Assembly (NCBI RefSeq): GCF_009764265.1
Contig: NZ_RWIR01000045.1
Span: 98,596-162,595 of the forward strand
DNA length: 64,000 nt
Direction: 5' to 3'
Source: Pseudomonas sp. PB101
Lineage (GTDB): Bacteria > Pseudomonadota > Gammaproteobacteria > Pseudomonadales > Pseudomonadaceae
Numbering within the stretch: the stretch's first letter is position 1; each line of letters begins with the position of its first letter. Positions 44,186 to 53,380 of this stretch are shown here, in pieces. The notes under the pieces were generated by a model. It worked only from the letters and a program-made list of their open reading frames with translations. It had not been told where the DNA came from and searched no databases. Made by a program: the position numbers and the translations under genes.

Positions 44186-45013
44186 TTATTCCAATTTCTT
44201 GAACAACGCATTGCCACAACGGGAGCAGAACGCGGCGCCGTGTTCGTGGTTGTTTTTCTTGCACACCGGGCAGTCGTGCTGCAGTTGATCGCCACGCATG
44301 GCGTTGGCCAGTTCGGCAGTGAAAATACCGGTGGGCACCGCAATGATCGAGTAACCCGTGATCATCACCAGAGAGGAAACCACCTGGCCCAGCGGCGTTT
44401 TCGGCACGATGTCACCGAAACCCACGGTAGTCAGCGTCACGATTGCCCAATAGATGCCTTTGGGAATGCTGGTGAAGCCATGTTCCGGGCCTTCGATGAC
44501 ATACATCAGCGTGCCGAACACCGTCACCAGCGTGCAGACGCTGACCAGGAACACCACGATTTTCTGCTTGCTGCCGCGCAGCGCCGCCATCAGGTAGTTG
44601 GCTTGTTTCAGATAGGGGCTGAGCTTGAGCACGCGGAAAATCCGCAGCATGCGGATGATGCGGATAATCAGCAGGTACTGCGCATCGGCGTAATACAGCG
44701 CGAGGATGCCCGGCACGATCGCCAGCAGATCCACCAACCCGTAAAAGCTGAAGGCGTAGCGCAAGGGCTTAGGCGAGCAGTACAGGCGCAGGATGTACTC
44801 GCCCAGGAAGATCACCGTGAAACCCCACTCGATGTACGCGAGGACATCGGCGTAGTTCTGGTGAATGCTGTCGATGCTGTCGAGCATCACGATCACCAGG
44901 CTGGCGAGGATGATCAACAGCAGAATGCCGTCGAAGCGTCGACCCGCCTTGGTGTCGCTTTGGAAAATCATGACGTAAAGCTGTTCACGCCATTGTTTGT
45001 TGCTGATGTCCAT
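44186..45013 (-). CDS. Voltage-gated-type potassium channel with C-terminal zinc ribbon
   Basis: A 275-residue six-transmembrane ion channel. S4 is rich in spaced arginines (IIRIIRMLRIFRVLKL, about 120-135), and the selectivity filter is TVGFGD in TLTTVGFGDIVP near residue 195. The C-terminus (about 250-275) has two CxxC pairs, CPVCKK and CSRCGN, forming a probable zinc ribbon. It is eight-odd bases upstream of a short gap to sbp and 21 bases after the urea transporter gene. Physiological role unknown. Confidence 0.88.
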   Translation of the reverse strand: MDISNKQWREQLYVMIFQSDTKAGRRFDGILLLIILASLVIVMLDSIDSIHQNYADVLAYIEWGFTVIFLGEYILRLYCSPKPLRYAFSFYGLVDLLAIVPGILALYYADAQYLLIIRIIRMLRIFRVLKLSPYLKQANYLMAALRGSKQKIVVFLVSVCTLVTVFGTLMYVIEGPEHGFTSIPKGIYWAIVTLTTVGFGDIVPKTPLGQVVSSLVMITGYSIIAVPTGIFTAELANAMRGDQLQHDCPVCKKNNHEHGAAFCSRCGNALFKKLE

Positions 45014-45034
45014 GGATAACGCCTGACTCGAAGA

Positions 45035-45949
45035 TCAGCGCAGCCTAGGTTGATTCTCCTCCAGAGTGCAAGGCTCACTGGCAACCGTGGCCTTGCCAAG
45101 CATTTGCACCGCGCTGCGGACCAGCCAGCAGGCAAGAATGAACGGCGCGGTCAGCGTCGGCAGACCGATGGCGGCGAACAGCGGGGTCAGCGCCAGCGCC
45201 AGGCCGATGCCCAGCAGCGGCAGCCACGGCTGGCGACGCTGCGAGCTGAAGGCGAGGGCGGCGAGTACGGCGTTATAGCCACCCAGACCGAGCAGCGCCG
45301 TGTAGAAATCGTGCTGCAGCATGCTCCAGCCCATGCCCGCGACAGAGGCCAGCAACGCCCAGAAAAATGCACGGCGATCAGCGATCAGCAAGCCGGCGGC
45401 AATCATCGCACCGGCCAGCGGATGGCCGAGGAACATCACTTGGCCAATGCCTTTGAAGGGGGCGGCGAGCATGTTCAGGGTGCTGACTTCGATCAAGTGC
45501 GCCTCGGTCGACGGCGTGGCGAAGCACAGCAGCCCCCAGCTCAGCACCACGAACGGCGTGGTGTAGGCGGGGAGGTATTGGCTGAACCGGACGCGCTTGA
45601 GCCACTGCTGGGTGATCATCGCGCTCAGGCCACCGGCGGCCAGAATCAGCGGCGGCATCATCGCCGACCAAGGGAAATACAGGCTCAGCAACAGTCCGAG
45701 CAGAACGCCGTTGTAGCTGAACAACCCGGCCTGGCGATCAGCCTTGGCATAGTTGCGGCGTTGCGCAGTGAGCAGCCCGGCGACACCGCCCAGGAGGGCA
45801 CCGCCGAGCAGGGCCGGGGCGGTGAACAGGATGGCCGAAAGAATCAGCAAACCGCACAGCGGATTGCGCTGGAGGAATATTTGACTGAAACCGTTGAGCA
45901 AGGCTTCGGCCCAGTCGGGGCAGTGGGTGTTGAAATGGTTGGCGGGCAT
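45035..45949 (-). CDS. Urea transporter (UT family)
   Basis: A 304-residue protein with about ten transmembrane segments and the UT signature near the N-terminus, LLNGFSQIFLQRNPLCGLLIL, with a related repeat in the second half (MLAAPFKGIGQVMFLGHPLAGAMI). UT proteins are trimeric channels for urea. No urease gene is in the window. The stop is 21 bases before the channel gene, so the two may be co-transcribed. Confidence 0.88.
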   Translation of the reverse strand: MPANHFNTHCPDWAEALLNGFSQIFLQRNPLCGLLILSAILFTAPALLGGALLGGVAGLLTAQRRNYAKADRQAGLFSYNGVLLGLLLSLYFPWSAMMPPLILAAGGLSAMITQQWLKRVRFSQYLPAYTTPFVVLSWGLLCFATPSTEAHLIEVSTLNMLAAPFKGIGQVMFLGHPLAGAMIAAGLLIADRRAFFWALLASVAGMGWSMLQHDFYTALLGLGGYNAVLAALAFSSQRRQPWLPLLGIGLALALTPLFAAIGLPTLTAPFILACWLVRSAVQMLGKATVASEPCTLEENQPRLR

Positions 45950-45986
45950 GGCAGATCTGAAAGTCAGTGGGACCGAGTTGCCCGCA

Positions 45987-46050
45987 TCGCCAGCAAGCCG
46001 GCTCCTACAGAAATACGCTGTCCCTGTAGGAGCCGGCTTGCTGGCGATGA
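45987..46050. repeat. REP pair between pykF and the urea transporter gene
   Basis: ATCGCCAGCAAGCCGGCTCC and its inverted partner GGAGCCGGCTTGCTGGCGAT flank a 20-base spacer. It marks the end of the glyoxylate operon. Confidence 0.9.
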
Positions 46051-46066
46051 GGCCGGTATGGGCGTT

Positions 46067-47482
46067 CTAGATCAACGTCTCGATACGCAAAGAGTTAGTC
46101 GACCCCGGCTGCCCAAAGGGCACACCGGCGGTGATCAACAGCGTGTCGCCTCGCTGGGCCATGCCTTGTGCCTGGGCGATCTCAAGCGCCGTGGAGCAGA
46201 CTTCATCGACCTGGCGCAGGCGATCGTTGACCACCGAGTGCACACCCCAGGCCACGCTCAGGCGACGGGCGGTCTGCAGGTTCGGCGTCAGGTTGAGGAT
46301 CGGCACCGTCGGCCGTTCCCGCGCCGCACGCAGGCTCGATGCGCCGGACTCGCTATAGTTGACCAGCACCGCCACCGGCAGCACGTTGCTGATGCGGCGA
46401 ATGGCGCAGCTGATCGCGTCGGAAACTGTCGCCTCGGCTTTCGGCCGGCTGACGTCGAGTTGAGTCTGATAGTCCGGACCGTTCTCCACCTGACGGATGA
46501 TCTTGCTCATCATCTGCACGGCTTCGAGCGGGTATTCGCCGGACGCGGTTTCGGCCGACAGCATCACCGCGTCCGCACCTTCGGCCACCGCGTTGGCCAC
46601 ATCGGTTACCTCGGCGCGGGTTGGCGCCGGCGAGAAGCGCATCGACTCGAGCATCTGCGTCGCCACCACCACCGGTTTGCCGAGTTGGCGGCAGGTGCTG
46701 ATGATGTTCTTCTGAATCTGCGGCACGCTTTCGGCGGGCACTTCCACGCCCAGGTCACCCCGGGCGACCATGATCGCGTCGCTCAATTCGGCGATCTCGC
46801 GCAGTTGTTCAACGGCAGACGGCTTTTCGATCTTGGCCATCAGGAACGCCTTGTCGCCGATCAGGGTACGGGCTTCGCGGATGTCATCGGGGCGTTGCAC
46901 GAACGACAGCGCCACCCAGTCCACACCCAGCTCCAGGCCGAAGGTCAGGTCGCGGCGATCCTTGGCGGTCAGCGGGCTCAGGTCGAGCACCGCTTGTGGC
47001 ACGTTCACGCCTTTGCGGTCCGACAGTTCACCGCCGTTGAGCACGGTGGTGTCGATGGCGTCGGCGTATTTGGTCACCACCCGCAGACGCAGCTTGCCGT
47101 CGTCGAGCAGCAGGTCCATGCCCGGCTCCAGGGCGGCGATGATTTCCGGGTGCGGCAGGTTGACCCGGCGCTCATCGCCCGGCGTGGCATCGAGGTCCAG
47201 GCGCAAGGCCTGGCCGCGCACCAGTTGCACCTTGCCTTCGGCGAACTTGCCGACCCGCAGTTTCGGGCCTTGCAGGTCCATCAGGATGCCCAATGGGTAA
47301 TTCAGCTGGCGCTCGACTTCACGGATCCACTGAAAACGCTGGGCGTGGTCGGCGTGATCGCCATGGCTGAAGTTCAGGCGGAAGATGTTCACCCCGGCCA
47401 GCACCAGCTCACGGATGGCGTCGATGCCGTCGGTGGCAGGTCCCAGGGTGGCGAGGATTTTGACCTTTTTATCAGGCGTCAT
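46067..47482 (-). CDS. pykF: Pyruvate kinase
   Basis: A 471-residue pyruvate kinase of normal length. Signature elements are RLNFSHGDHADH near residue 35, the active-site segment AKIEKPSAVEQL, MVARGDLGVEVP near residue 245 and QMLESM. It turns PEP plus ADP into pyruvate and ATP. Its place after gcl-hyi-glxR-ttuD is conserved in Pseudomonas, where the paralogue is called pykF. It overlaps ttuD by 11 bases, so it is co-translated with the glycerate kinase that makes 2-phosphoglycerate. Confidence 0.95.
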   Translation of the reverse strand: MTPDKKVKILATLGPATDGIDAIRELVLAGVNIFRLNFSHGDHADHAQRFQWIREVERQLNYPLGILMDLQGPKLRVGKFAEGKVQLVRGQALRLDLDATPGDERRVNLPHPEIIAALEPGMDLLLDDGKLRLRVVTKYADAIDTTVLNGGELSDRKGVNVPQAVLDLSPLTAKDRRDLTFGLELGVDWVALSFVQRPDDIREARTLIGDKAFLMAKIEKPSAVEQLREIAELSDAIMVARGDLGVEVPAESVPQIQKNIISTCRQLGKPVVVATQMLESMRFSPAPTRAEVTDVANAVAEGADAVMLSAETASGEYPLEAVQMMSKIIRQVENGPDYQTQLDVSRPKAEATVSDAISCAIRRISNVLPVAVLVNYSESGASSLRAARERPTVPILNLTPNLQTARRLSVAWGVHSVVNDRLRQVDEVCSTALEIAQAQGMAQRGDTLLITAGVPFGQPGSTNSLRIETLI

Positions 47483-48752
47483 GTTTAGTGCTCTCAAGGA
47501 TCAGAATGGCGCGGAAGTCGTTGACGTTGGTACGGGTCGGCTCGGTGACGATCAGCGCGTCGAGTGCCTCGAAGTAGCCGTAGCCGTTGTTGTTGTCCAA
47601 CTCGTCGCTGGCGCTCAGGCCTAGCGCGGCGGCGCGGGCGAAGCTGTCCGGGGTCATGATTGCGCCGGCGTTGTCTTCGGAACCGTCGATGCCGTCGGTG
47701 TCACCGGCCAGCGCGTAGACGCCGGGCAGGCCCTTGAGGCTGTCGGTCAGGCTCAGCAGGAACTCGGCGTTGCGCCCGCCACGGCCATTGCCGCGCACGG
47801 TCACGGTGGTTTCACCGCCGGAGAGAATCACGCAGGGCGCCGCCAGTGGCTGGCCGTGCAGGACGATCTGCCGCGCGATGCCGGCGTGGACTTTCGCCAC
47901 CTCGCGGGATTCGCCTTCGAGGTCGCCGAGGATCAGCGGGCTGAACCCGGCCTTACGGCATTTCACCGCCGCCGCTTCCAGCGATTGTTGCGGGCGGGCG
48001 ATCAACTGGAAATGACTGCGGGCCAGGCTCGGGTCACCGGGCTTGACTGTTTCCGACTCGGGGCTTTGCAGCCAGGTGCGCACCGAGGCCGGAACCTCGA
48101 TGGCGTAGCGCTTGAGGATCGCCAGCGCTTCGGCCGAGGTGCTTGGGTCGGCCACGGTAGGGCCGGAGGCGATGACCGTGGCGAGGTCGCCCGGTACATC
48201 GGAAATCGCGTAGGTGTAGACAGTGGCCGGCCAGCAGGCTTTGCCCAGGCGGCCGCCCTTGATCGCCGAGAGGTGCTTGCGCACGCAGTTCATCTCGCCG
48301 ATGGTCGCCCCGGATTTGAGCAGGGCTTTGTTGATCGACTGCTTGTCGGCCAGGCTGATGCCGTCGGCCGGCAGTGCCAGCAGGGCAGAGCCACCGCCAG
48401 ACAGCAGGAAGATCACGCGGTCTTCTTCGCTCAGGTCACTGACCAGCTCGAACACGCGCTTGGCGACGGCAAGACCTGCAGCGTCAGGCACCGGATGCGC
48501 GGCTTCGACCACTTCGATTTTTTCGCACGGGGCGCCGTGACCGTAACGGGTCACCACCAGACCGGACACTTCACCCTGCCAGCAGCGCTCGACCACCTGG
48601 GCCATGGCGGCGGCGGCTTTACCGGCGCCAATGACGATCACCCGACCGCTGCGATCTTTGGGCAAATGGGCTTCGAGGACTTGCTGAGGATGGGCCGCGT
48701 CGATGGCTGTGGCGAACAGCTCGCGCAGGAATTGTTGCGGATCGACCGACAT
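47472..48752 (-). CDS. ttuD: Glycerate 2-kinase (MOFRL family, annotated as hydroxypyruvate reductase TtuD)
   Basis: A 426-residue protein of the DUF4147-MOFRL family with GAGKAAAAMAQ near residue 45, LSGGGSALLALP near residue 115 and the C-terminal GGETTVTVRGNGRGGRN and LAGDTDGIDGSEDNAGA motifs. Members phosphorylate D-glycerate to 2-phosphoglycerate; the old name hydroxypyruvate reductase is probably wrong. This links tartronate semialdehyde reductase to pyruvate kinase in the same operon. The start is the ATG at 48752, preceded by GGGAGCC. Confidence 0.9.
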   Translation of the reverse strand: MSVDPQQFLRELFATAIDAAHPQQVLEAHLPKDRSGRVIVIGAGKAAAAMAQVVERCWQGEVSGLVVTRYGHGAPCEKIEVVEAAHPVPDAAGLAVAKRVFELVSDLSEEDRVIFLLSGGGSALLALPADGISLADKQSINKALLKSGATIGEMNCVRKHLSAIKGGRLGKACWPATVYTYAISDVPGDLATVIASGPTVADPSTSAEALAILKRYAIEVPASVRTWLQSPESETVKPGDPSLARSHFQLIARPQQSLEAAAVKCRKAGFSPLILGDLEGESREVAKVHAGIARQIVLHGQPLAAPCVILSGGETTVTVRGNGRGGRNAEFLLSLTDSLKGLPGVYALAGDTDGIDGSEDNAGAIMTPDSFARAAALGLSASDELDNNNGYGYFEALDALIVTEPTRTNVNDFRAILILESTKHDA

Positions 48753-48793
48753 GGCGGGCTCCCGGAATTCTTGTTATTTGAGGGTACGCGGTG

Positions 48794-48882
48794 CTGTAGG
48801 AGCCGGCTTGCTGGCGATCCAGGCGACACGGCCTGTCATGCACACCGCGGTGATGCCATCGCCAGCAAGCCGGCTCCTACAG
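48794..48882. repeat. REP pair between glxR and ttuD
   Basis: CTGTAGGAGCCGGCTTGCTG and its inverted partner CAGCAAGCCGGCTCCTACAG. The spacer (CCAGGCGACACGGCCTGTCA...) is nearly the same as that of the REP pair at 49842, so the two units are duplicates. Confidence 0.92.
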
Positions 48883-48896
48883 GGAGGGGGCAGGGC

Positions 48897-49790
48897 TTAC
48901 TTCTTGTCGCGAATCGAGAAGTTGGCCATGTGTTCCAGGCCCTTGATCAGCGCCGAGTGGTCCCAGTTGCTGCCACCGATGGCCGCGCAGGTGCTGAACA
49001 CTTGCTGGGTGTTGGCGGTGTTCGGCAGGTTGATGTTCAGCTCCTTGGCGCCTTGCAGGGCCAGGTTCAGGTCCTTCTGGTGCAGGCTGATGCGGAAGCC
49101 CGGATCGAAGGTGCCCTTGATCATGCGCTCGCCGTGCACTTCGAGGATCTTCGAGGAGGCGAAACCACCCATCAGTGCTTCACGCACCTTGGCTGGATCG
49201 GCACCGTTTTTCGCAGCGAACAGCAGGGCTTCGGCTACGGCCTGGATGTTCAGGGCGACGATGATCTGGTTGGCGACCTTGGCGGTCTGACCGTCGCCGT
49301 TGCCACCGACCAGGGTGATGTTCTTGCCCATGGCCTGGAACAGCGGCAGGGCGCGTTCGAAAGCGTCGGCATCGCCGCCGACCATGATGCTCAGGGTCGC
49401 GGCCTTGGCGCCGACTTCACCACCGGAAACAGGTGCGTCGAGGTATTGCGCGCCTTTTTCGTTGATCTTCGCGGCGAAGGCCTTGGTGGCGGTCGGCGAG
49501 ATCGAGCTCATGTCGATGACGACTTTGCCTTTGCCCACGCCGGCAGCGATGCCGTCGGCACGGAACAGCACGTCATCGACCTGCGGGGTGTCCGGCACCA
49601 TGACGATGATGAATTCGGCTTCCTGGGCCACATCGCGCGGGTTCGCCAGGGCGACGGCGCCACCGGCAACCAGGTCGGCAGGGGCGGCGTCGTGGTGCGC
49701 CGACAGGAACAGGCTGTGACCGGCTTTCTGCAGGTTCAACGCCATTGGGTGGCCCATGATGCCGGTGCCGATAAATCCGATTTTAGCCAT
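48897..49790 (-). CDS. glxR: Tartronate semialdehyde reductase
   Basis: A 297-residue beta-hydroxyacid dehydrogenase. It has an NAD(P)-binding motif GFIGTGIMGHPMALNLQKAG at the N-terminus, substrate motif DAPVSGGEVGA near residue 118 and catalytic Lys in GQTAKVANQ near residue 170. It reduces tartronate semialdehyde, made by Gcl, to D-glycerate. It lies third in the gcl operon, with REP pairs on both sides. AGAGGATTTTCTC gives a good ribosome site. Confidence 0.95.
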   Translation of the reverse strand: MAKIGFIGTGIMGHPMALNLQKAGHSLFLSAHHDAAPADLVAGGAVALANPRDVAQEAEFIIVMVPDTPQVDDVLFRADGIAAGVGKGKVVIDMSSISPTATKAFAAKINEKGAQYLDAPVSGGEVGAKAATLSIMVGGDADAFERALPLFQAMGKNITLVGGNGDGQTAKVANQIIVALNIQAVAEALLFAAKNGADPAKVREALMGGFASSKILEVHGERMIKGTFDPGFRISLHQKDLNLALQGAKELNINLPNTANTQQVFSTCAAIGGSNWDHSALIKGLEHMANFSIRDKK

Positions 49791-49841
49791 GAGAAAATCC
49801 TCTTGTTTTTATTGCTGCTTCAAACAAATTGGGAACTGCTT

Positions 49842-49930
49842 TTGTAGGAGCCGGCTTGCTGGCGATCCAGGCGACACGGTCTGTCTGATGCACCGCGGTG
49901 ATGCCATCGCCGGCAAGCCGGCTCCTACAA
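49842..49930. repeat. REP pair between hyi and glxR
   Basis: TTGTAGGAGCCGGCTTGCTG with inverted GCCGGCAAGCCGGCTCCTAC. The spacer matches the REP pair at 48794 almost base for base, with small changes near the middle. Confidence 0.92.
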
Positions 49931-49940
49931 GGGATTGCGT

Positions 49941-50723
49941 TCAGATCGCGTTGTGGGTTTTCAACCAGCCCAGGCCCGCTTCGGTGGTGGTCAGCGGCTT
50001 GTATTCGCAACCGACCCAACCCTGGTAACCGATGCGGTCCAGGTGTTCGAACAGGAAGCGGTAGTTGATTTCACCGGTGCCTGGTTCGTTGCGCCCCGGG
50101 TTGTCCGCGAGCTGTACATGGTTGATCTCGCCCAGGTGCGATTGCAGGGTGCGGGCCAGATCGCCTTCCATGATTTGCATGTGGTAGATGTCGTATTGCA
50201 GGAACAGGTTGGCGCTGCCGACCTGCTCGCGAATCGACAGGGCTTGCGCCGTGTTGTTCAGGTAGAAGCCCGGGATGTCACGGGTGTTGATCGCTTCCAT
50301 CACCAGTTTGATGCCCGCCGCTTGCAGCTTGTCGGCCGCGTACTTGAGGTTGGCGACGAAGGTTTTTTCCACGGTGGCGTCGTCAAAACCCTGCGGACGA
50401 ATACCGGCCAGGCAGTTGACCTGGGTGTTGCCCAGAACCTGCGCGTAGGCGATGGCCAGGTCGACACCGGCACGGAACTCTTCGACCCGATCCGGCAGGC
50501 ACGCGATACCGCGCTCGCCCTTGGCCCAGTCACCGGCCGGCAGGTTGAACAGCACTTGGGTCAGACCGTTGGCGTCGAGCGTGGCCTTGATTTCGGCGGA
50601 GCTGAAGTCGTACGGGAACAGGTATTCGACACCACTGAAACCGGCCTTGGCGGCCGCTTCGAAACGGGCGAGAAAGTCCTGTTCGGTGAACAGCATGGAC
50701 AGGTTGGCTGCGAAACGCGGCAT
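49941..50723 (-). CDS. hyi: Hydroxypyruvate isomerase
   Basis: A 260-residue TIM-barrel enzyme of the xylose-isomerase-like family. Family motifs include MPRFAANLSMLFTEQDFLARF, GFSGVEYLFPYD, and metal-binding segments VMEAINTRDIPGFYL and LQYDIYHMQIMEGDL. It interconverts hydroxypyruvate and tartronate semialdehyde. GGGAGACC before ATG 50723 sets the start over an in-frame upstream ATG. Second gene of the gcl operon. Confidence 0.94.
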   Translation of the reverse strand: MPRFAANLSMLFTEQDFLARFEAAAKAGFSGVEYLFPYDFSSAEIKATLDANGLTQVLFNLPAGDWAKGERGIACLPDRVEEFRAGVDLAIAYAQVLGNTQVNCLAGIRPQGFDDATVEKTFVANLKYAADKLQAAGIKLVMEAINTRDIPGFYLNNTAQALSIREQVGSANLFLQYDIYHMQIMEGDLARTLQSHLGEINHVQLADNPGRNEPGTGEINYRFLFEHLDRIGYQGWVGCEYKPLTTTEAGLGWLKTHNAI

Positions 50724-50753
50724 GGTGGTCTCCCGTGTATGTATGAGGTCCCC

Positions 50754-50845
50754 TTGTAGGAGCCGGCTTGCTGGCGATGGCGTTGTGTCAGTCATATCAA
50801 TGTCGATTGATACACCGCTATCGCCAGCAAGCCGGCTCCTACGGG
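50754..50845. repeat. REP pair between gcl and hyi
   Basis: TTGTAGGAGCCGGCTTGCTG and inverted CAGCAAGCCGGCTCCTACGG. The spacer differs from the two following units and holds its own perfect stem TATCAAT/ATTGATA. Confidence 0.92.
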
Positions 50846-50860
50846 AGAACGAGCAGCTAT

Positions 50861-52636
50861 TTAATCGAGCAACGAAATCGCAGTCGGTGCGTCGTCGCCA
50901 ACCAGCGCCAGGTCTTCGAATTCGTTGACGGCGTTGATCTCGGTACCCATGGAAATGTTGGTCACGCGTTCCAGGATGATCTCGACGATCACTGGCACCT
51001 TGAACTCTTCGATCAGCTCCTGGGCCTTGCGCAGGGCAGGCTGGATCTGGGACGGTTCGAACACACGCAGTGCCTTGCAGCCGAGGCCTTCGGCAACTGC
51101 GACGTGGTCCACACCGTAGCCGTTGAGTTCCGGTGCGTTGAGGTTGTCGAAGGACAACTGCACGCAGTAGTCCATGTCGAAACCGCGCTGCGCCTGGCGG
51201 ATCAGACCCAGGTACGAGTTGTTCACCACGACGTGGATGTACGGCAGCTTGAACTGCGCACCCACCGCCAATTCCTCGATCATGAACTGGAAGTCATAGT
51301 CCCCCGACAGGGCCACGACTTTACGGTTCGGATCGGCCTTGACCACGCCCAGCGCAGCCGGAATGGTCCAGCCCAACGGGCCGGCCTGGCCGCAGTTGAT
51401 CCAGTGACGCGGCTTGTAGACGTGCAGGAACTGCGCGCCGGCAATCTGCGACAGGCCGATGGTGCTGACGTAGCAGGTGTCTTTGCCGAACACCTGGTTC
51501 ATTTCTTCGTAAACGCGTTGCGGCTTGACCGGCACGTTGTCGAAGTGAGTCTTGCGCTGCAGGCTGGCTTTACGCTGCTGGCAGTCTTGCAGCCAGGCGC
51601 TGCGGTTCTTCAGCTTGCCGGCGGCTTGCCATTCGCGAGCGACTTCGATGAACACGGTCAGCGCGGCAGCGGCGTCGGACACGATGCCCAGGTCCGGGGT
51701 GAACACGCGGCCAATCTGCGTGCCTTCAATGTCGACGTGGATGAACTTGCGACCTTCGGTATAGACGTCGACCGAACCGGTGTGACGGTTGGCCCAACGG
51801 TTGCCGATACCCAGTACCACGTCGGATTTGAGCATGGTCGCGTTGCCGTAGCGGTGCGAGGTCTGCAAGCCAACCATGCCGACCATCAACGGGTGATCGT
51901 CCGGGATGGTGCCCCAGCCCATCAGGGTCGGGATAACCGGAATACCGGTCAGCTCGGCGAACTCCATCAGCAGGTCGCTGGCGTCGGCATTGATGATGCC
52001 ACCACCGGCTACCAGCAGTGGACGCTCGGCCTGATCGAGCAGGGCCAGAGCCTTCTCGACCTGAACGCGGCTGGCGGTCGGCTTGGCCAAAGGCAGCGGC
52101 TGGTAGGCGTCGATGTCGAATTCGATCTCGGCCATCTGCACGTCGAACGGCAGGTCGATCAGCACCGGGCCTGGACGGCCGGAGCGCATTTCAAAGAAAG
52201 CTTTCTGGAACGCGTAAGGCACCTGGCCCGGTTCGAGAACAGTGGTCGCCCACTTGGTGACTGGCTTGACGATGCTGGTGATGTCGACAGCCTGGAAGTC
52301 TTCCTTGTGCATACGGGCGCGGGGTGCCTGGCCGGTAATGCAGAGGATTGGAATCGAGTCGGCCGAGGCGCTGTAGAGCCCGGTGACCATGTCGGTGCCG
52401 GCAGGGCCGGAAGTCCCGATGCACACGCCGATGTTGCCGGCCTTGGTGCGGGTGTAGCCCTCGGCCATGTGCGAGGCGCCTTCAACGTGGCGAGCGAGTA
52501 CGTGATCGATGCCGCCGACTTTTTGCAAGGCGTTGTACAGCGGGTTGATGGCTGCACCTGGGATGCCAAAAGCGGTATCAACCCCTTCACGGCGCATCAC
52601 CAGAACGGCGGCTTCGATTGCTCTCATTTTGCTCAT
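50861..52636 (-). CDS. gcl: Glyoxylate carboligase (tartronate semialdehyde synthase)
   Basis: A 591-residue thiamine-diphosphate enzyme that joins two glyoxylates into tartronate semialdehyde and CO2. The Glu normally activating ThDP is Val51 here ([14 protein letters not shown]), the known hallmark of glyoxylate carboligase. The ThDP/Mg motif is [17 protein letters not shown] with [11 protein letters not shown] following. AGAGGCACAAAACC before ATG 52636 sets the start. It is first in the operon gcl-hyi-glxR-ttuD-pykF. Confidence 0.96.
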   Translation of the reverse strand: MSKMRAIEAAVLVMRREGVDTAFGIPGAAINPLYNALQKVGGIDHVLARHVEGASHMAEGYTRTKAGNIGVCIGTSGPAGTDMVTGLYSASADSIPILCITGQAPRARMHKEDFQAVDITSIVKPVTKWATTVLEPGQVPYAFQKAFFEMRSGRPGPVLIDLPFDVQMAEIEFDIDAYQPLPLAKPTASRVQVEKALALLDQAERPLLVAGGGIINADASDLLMEFAELTGIPVIPTLMGWGTIPDDHPLMVGMVGLQTSHRYGNATMLKSDVVLGIGNRWANRHTGSVDVYTEGRKFIHVDIEGTQIGRVFTPDLGIVSDAAAALTVFIEVAREWQAAGKLKNRSAWLQDCQQRKASLQRKTHFDNVPVKPQRVYEEMNQVFGKDTCYVSTIGLSQIAGAQFLHVYKPRHWINCGQAGPLGWTIPAALGVVKADPNRKVVALSGDYDFQFMIEELAVGAQFKLPYIHVVVNNSYLGLIRQAQRGFDMDYCVQLSFDNLNAPELNGYGVDHVAVAEGLGCKALRVFEPSQIQPALRKAQELIEEFKVPVIVEIILERVTNISMGTEINAVNEFEDLALVGDDAPTAISLLD

Positions 52637-52663
52637 GGTTTTGTGCCTCTTTACGTTTTGTAA

Positions 52664-52673
52664 TTGTATACAA
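52664..52673. promoter_or_regulatory. Palindromic operator candidate, site A (gcl leader)
   Basis: TTGTATACAA, a perfect 10-bp palindrome, lies just after the predicted gcl transcription start (about 52681), 28 bases before the ATG. The form fits GntR/FCD-family operators. An identical copy is at 52802. Confidence 0.55.
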
Positions 52674-52687
52674 GTGGCTTTGCGCAG

Positions 52688-52717
52688 AGTGTATTCACGG
52701 CGGACGGCGCAGGTCAA
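52688..52717 (-). promoter_or_regulatory. Sigma70-type promoter candidate for the gcl operon
   Basis: On the minus strand TTGACC (52712-52717) and TACACT (52688-52693) are separated by 18 bases, predicting a start near 52681. Site A then lies at about +8 to +17, where a repressor would block elongation or initiation. A second palindrome, CAAGCGCTTG (52728-52737), lies just upstream of the -35. Confidence 0.5.
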
Positions 52718-52801
52718 TCCATTTTCTCAAGCGCTTGTTTCATTCGACGGAAGGCCAGTCTACTGTGGCTTTTCGTCGCATGTGGCGCTTTTCGAGAATT
52801 A

Positions 52802-52811
52802 TTGTATACAA
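52802..52811. promoter_or_regulatory. Palindromic operator candidate, site B (before glcG-type gene)
   Basis: A second exact TTGTATACAA, 138 bases from site A and 107 bases before the divergent gene. The flanks are AT-rich, so it may overlap that gene's promoter. Two identical sites in one divergent region suggest one regulator for both directions. Confidence 0.55.
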
Positions 52812-52917
52812 AAAAATAATTCATTGTGTTCTATTTGTTGCATCGGGCTGCGGCAGATCGTCTCGCACATGTGCCGCAGCCCCACGGCTTTCCGAAAAAC
52901 AAAATGAGGACGGCACC

Positions 52918-53358
52918 ATGAGCGCTTTAACCTTGAAAGTCGCAGTCAACCTGGTCAACGAAGCCATCAGCGCAGGGCGTGCGATTTCCGCTGCACCCTT
53001 GACCATCGCGGTACTGGATGCCGGCGGGCATCTGATCACCCTGCAACGCGAAGACGGTGCGAGCCTGCTGCGCCCGCACGTCGCCATCGGCAAAGCCTGG
53101 GGCGCCATCGCGCTGGGCAAGGGTTCACGCCTGCTGGCGCTGGACGCCCAGCAACGCCCGGCGTTCATCGCCGCGTTGAACAGCCTGGGGCAGGGCAGCG
53201 TCGTGCCGGCACCGGGTGGTGTGCTGGTTCGCGATCAGGACGGGAATGTGCTGGGGGCGGTAGGCATCAGCGGCGATCTGTCGGATGTTGACGAGCAGTG
53301 CGCGATCAATGCGATCGAGGCGTTGGGGTTGGTGGCGGATGCGGGGGTGGCGGCTTGA
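52918..53358 (+). CDS. GlcG/HbpS family protein
   Basis: A 146-residue GlcG/HbpS-type protein with the pattern LTIAVLDAGGHLITLQREDGASLLRPHVAIGKAWGA in the N-terminal half and VPAPGGVLVRD...LGAVGISGD in the C-terminal half. The family is found in glycolate and glyoxylate loci; some members bind haem or small ligands, but the role here is unknown. It is divergent from gcl with shared operator candidates. GAGGACGGCACC precedes the ATG. Confidence 0.85.
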   Translation: MSALTLKVAVNLVNEAISAGRAISAAPLTIAVLDAGGHLITLQREDGASLLRPHVAIGKAWGAIALGKGSRLLALDAQQRPAFIAALNSLGQGSVVPAPGGVLVRDQDGNVLGAVGISGDLSDVDEQCAINAIEALGLVADAGVAA

Positions 53359-53380
53359 TCGGCAGCGCCTGAGCTAATGC

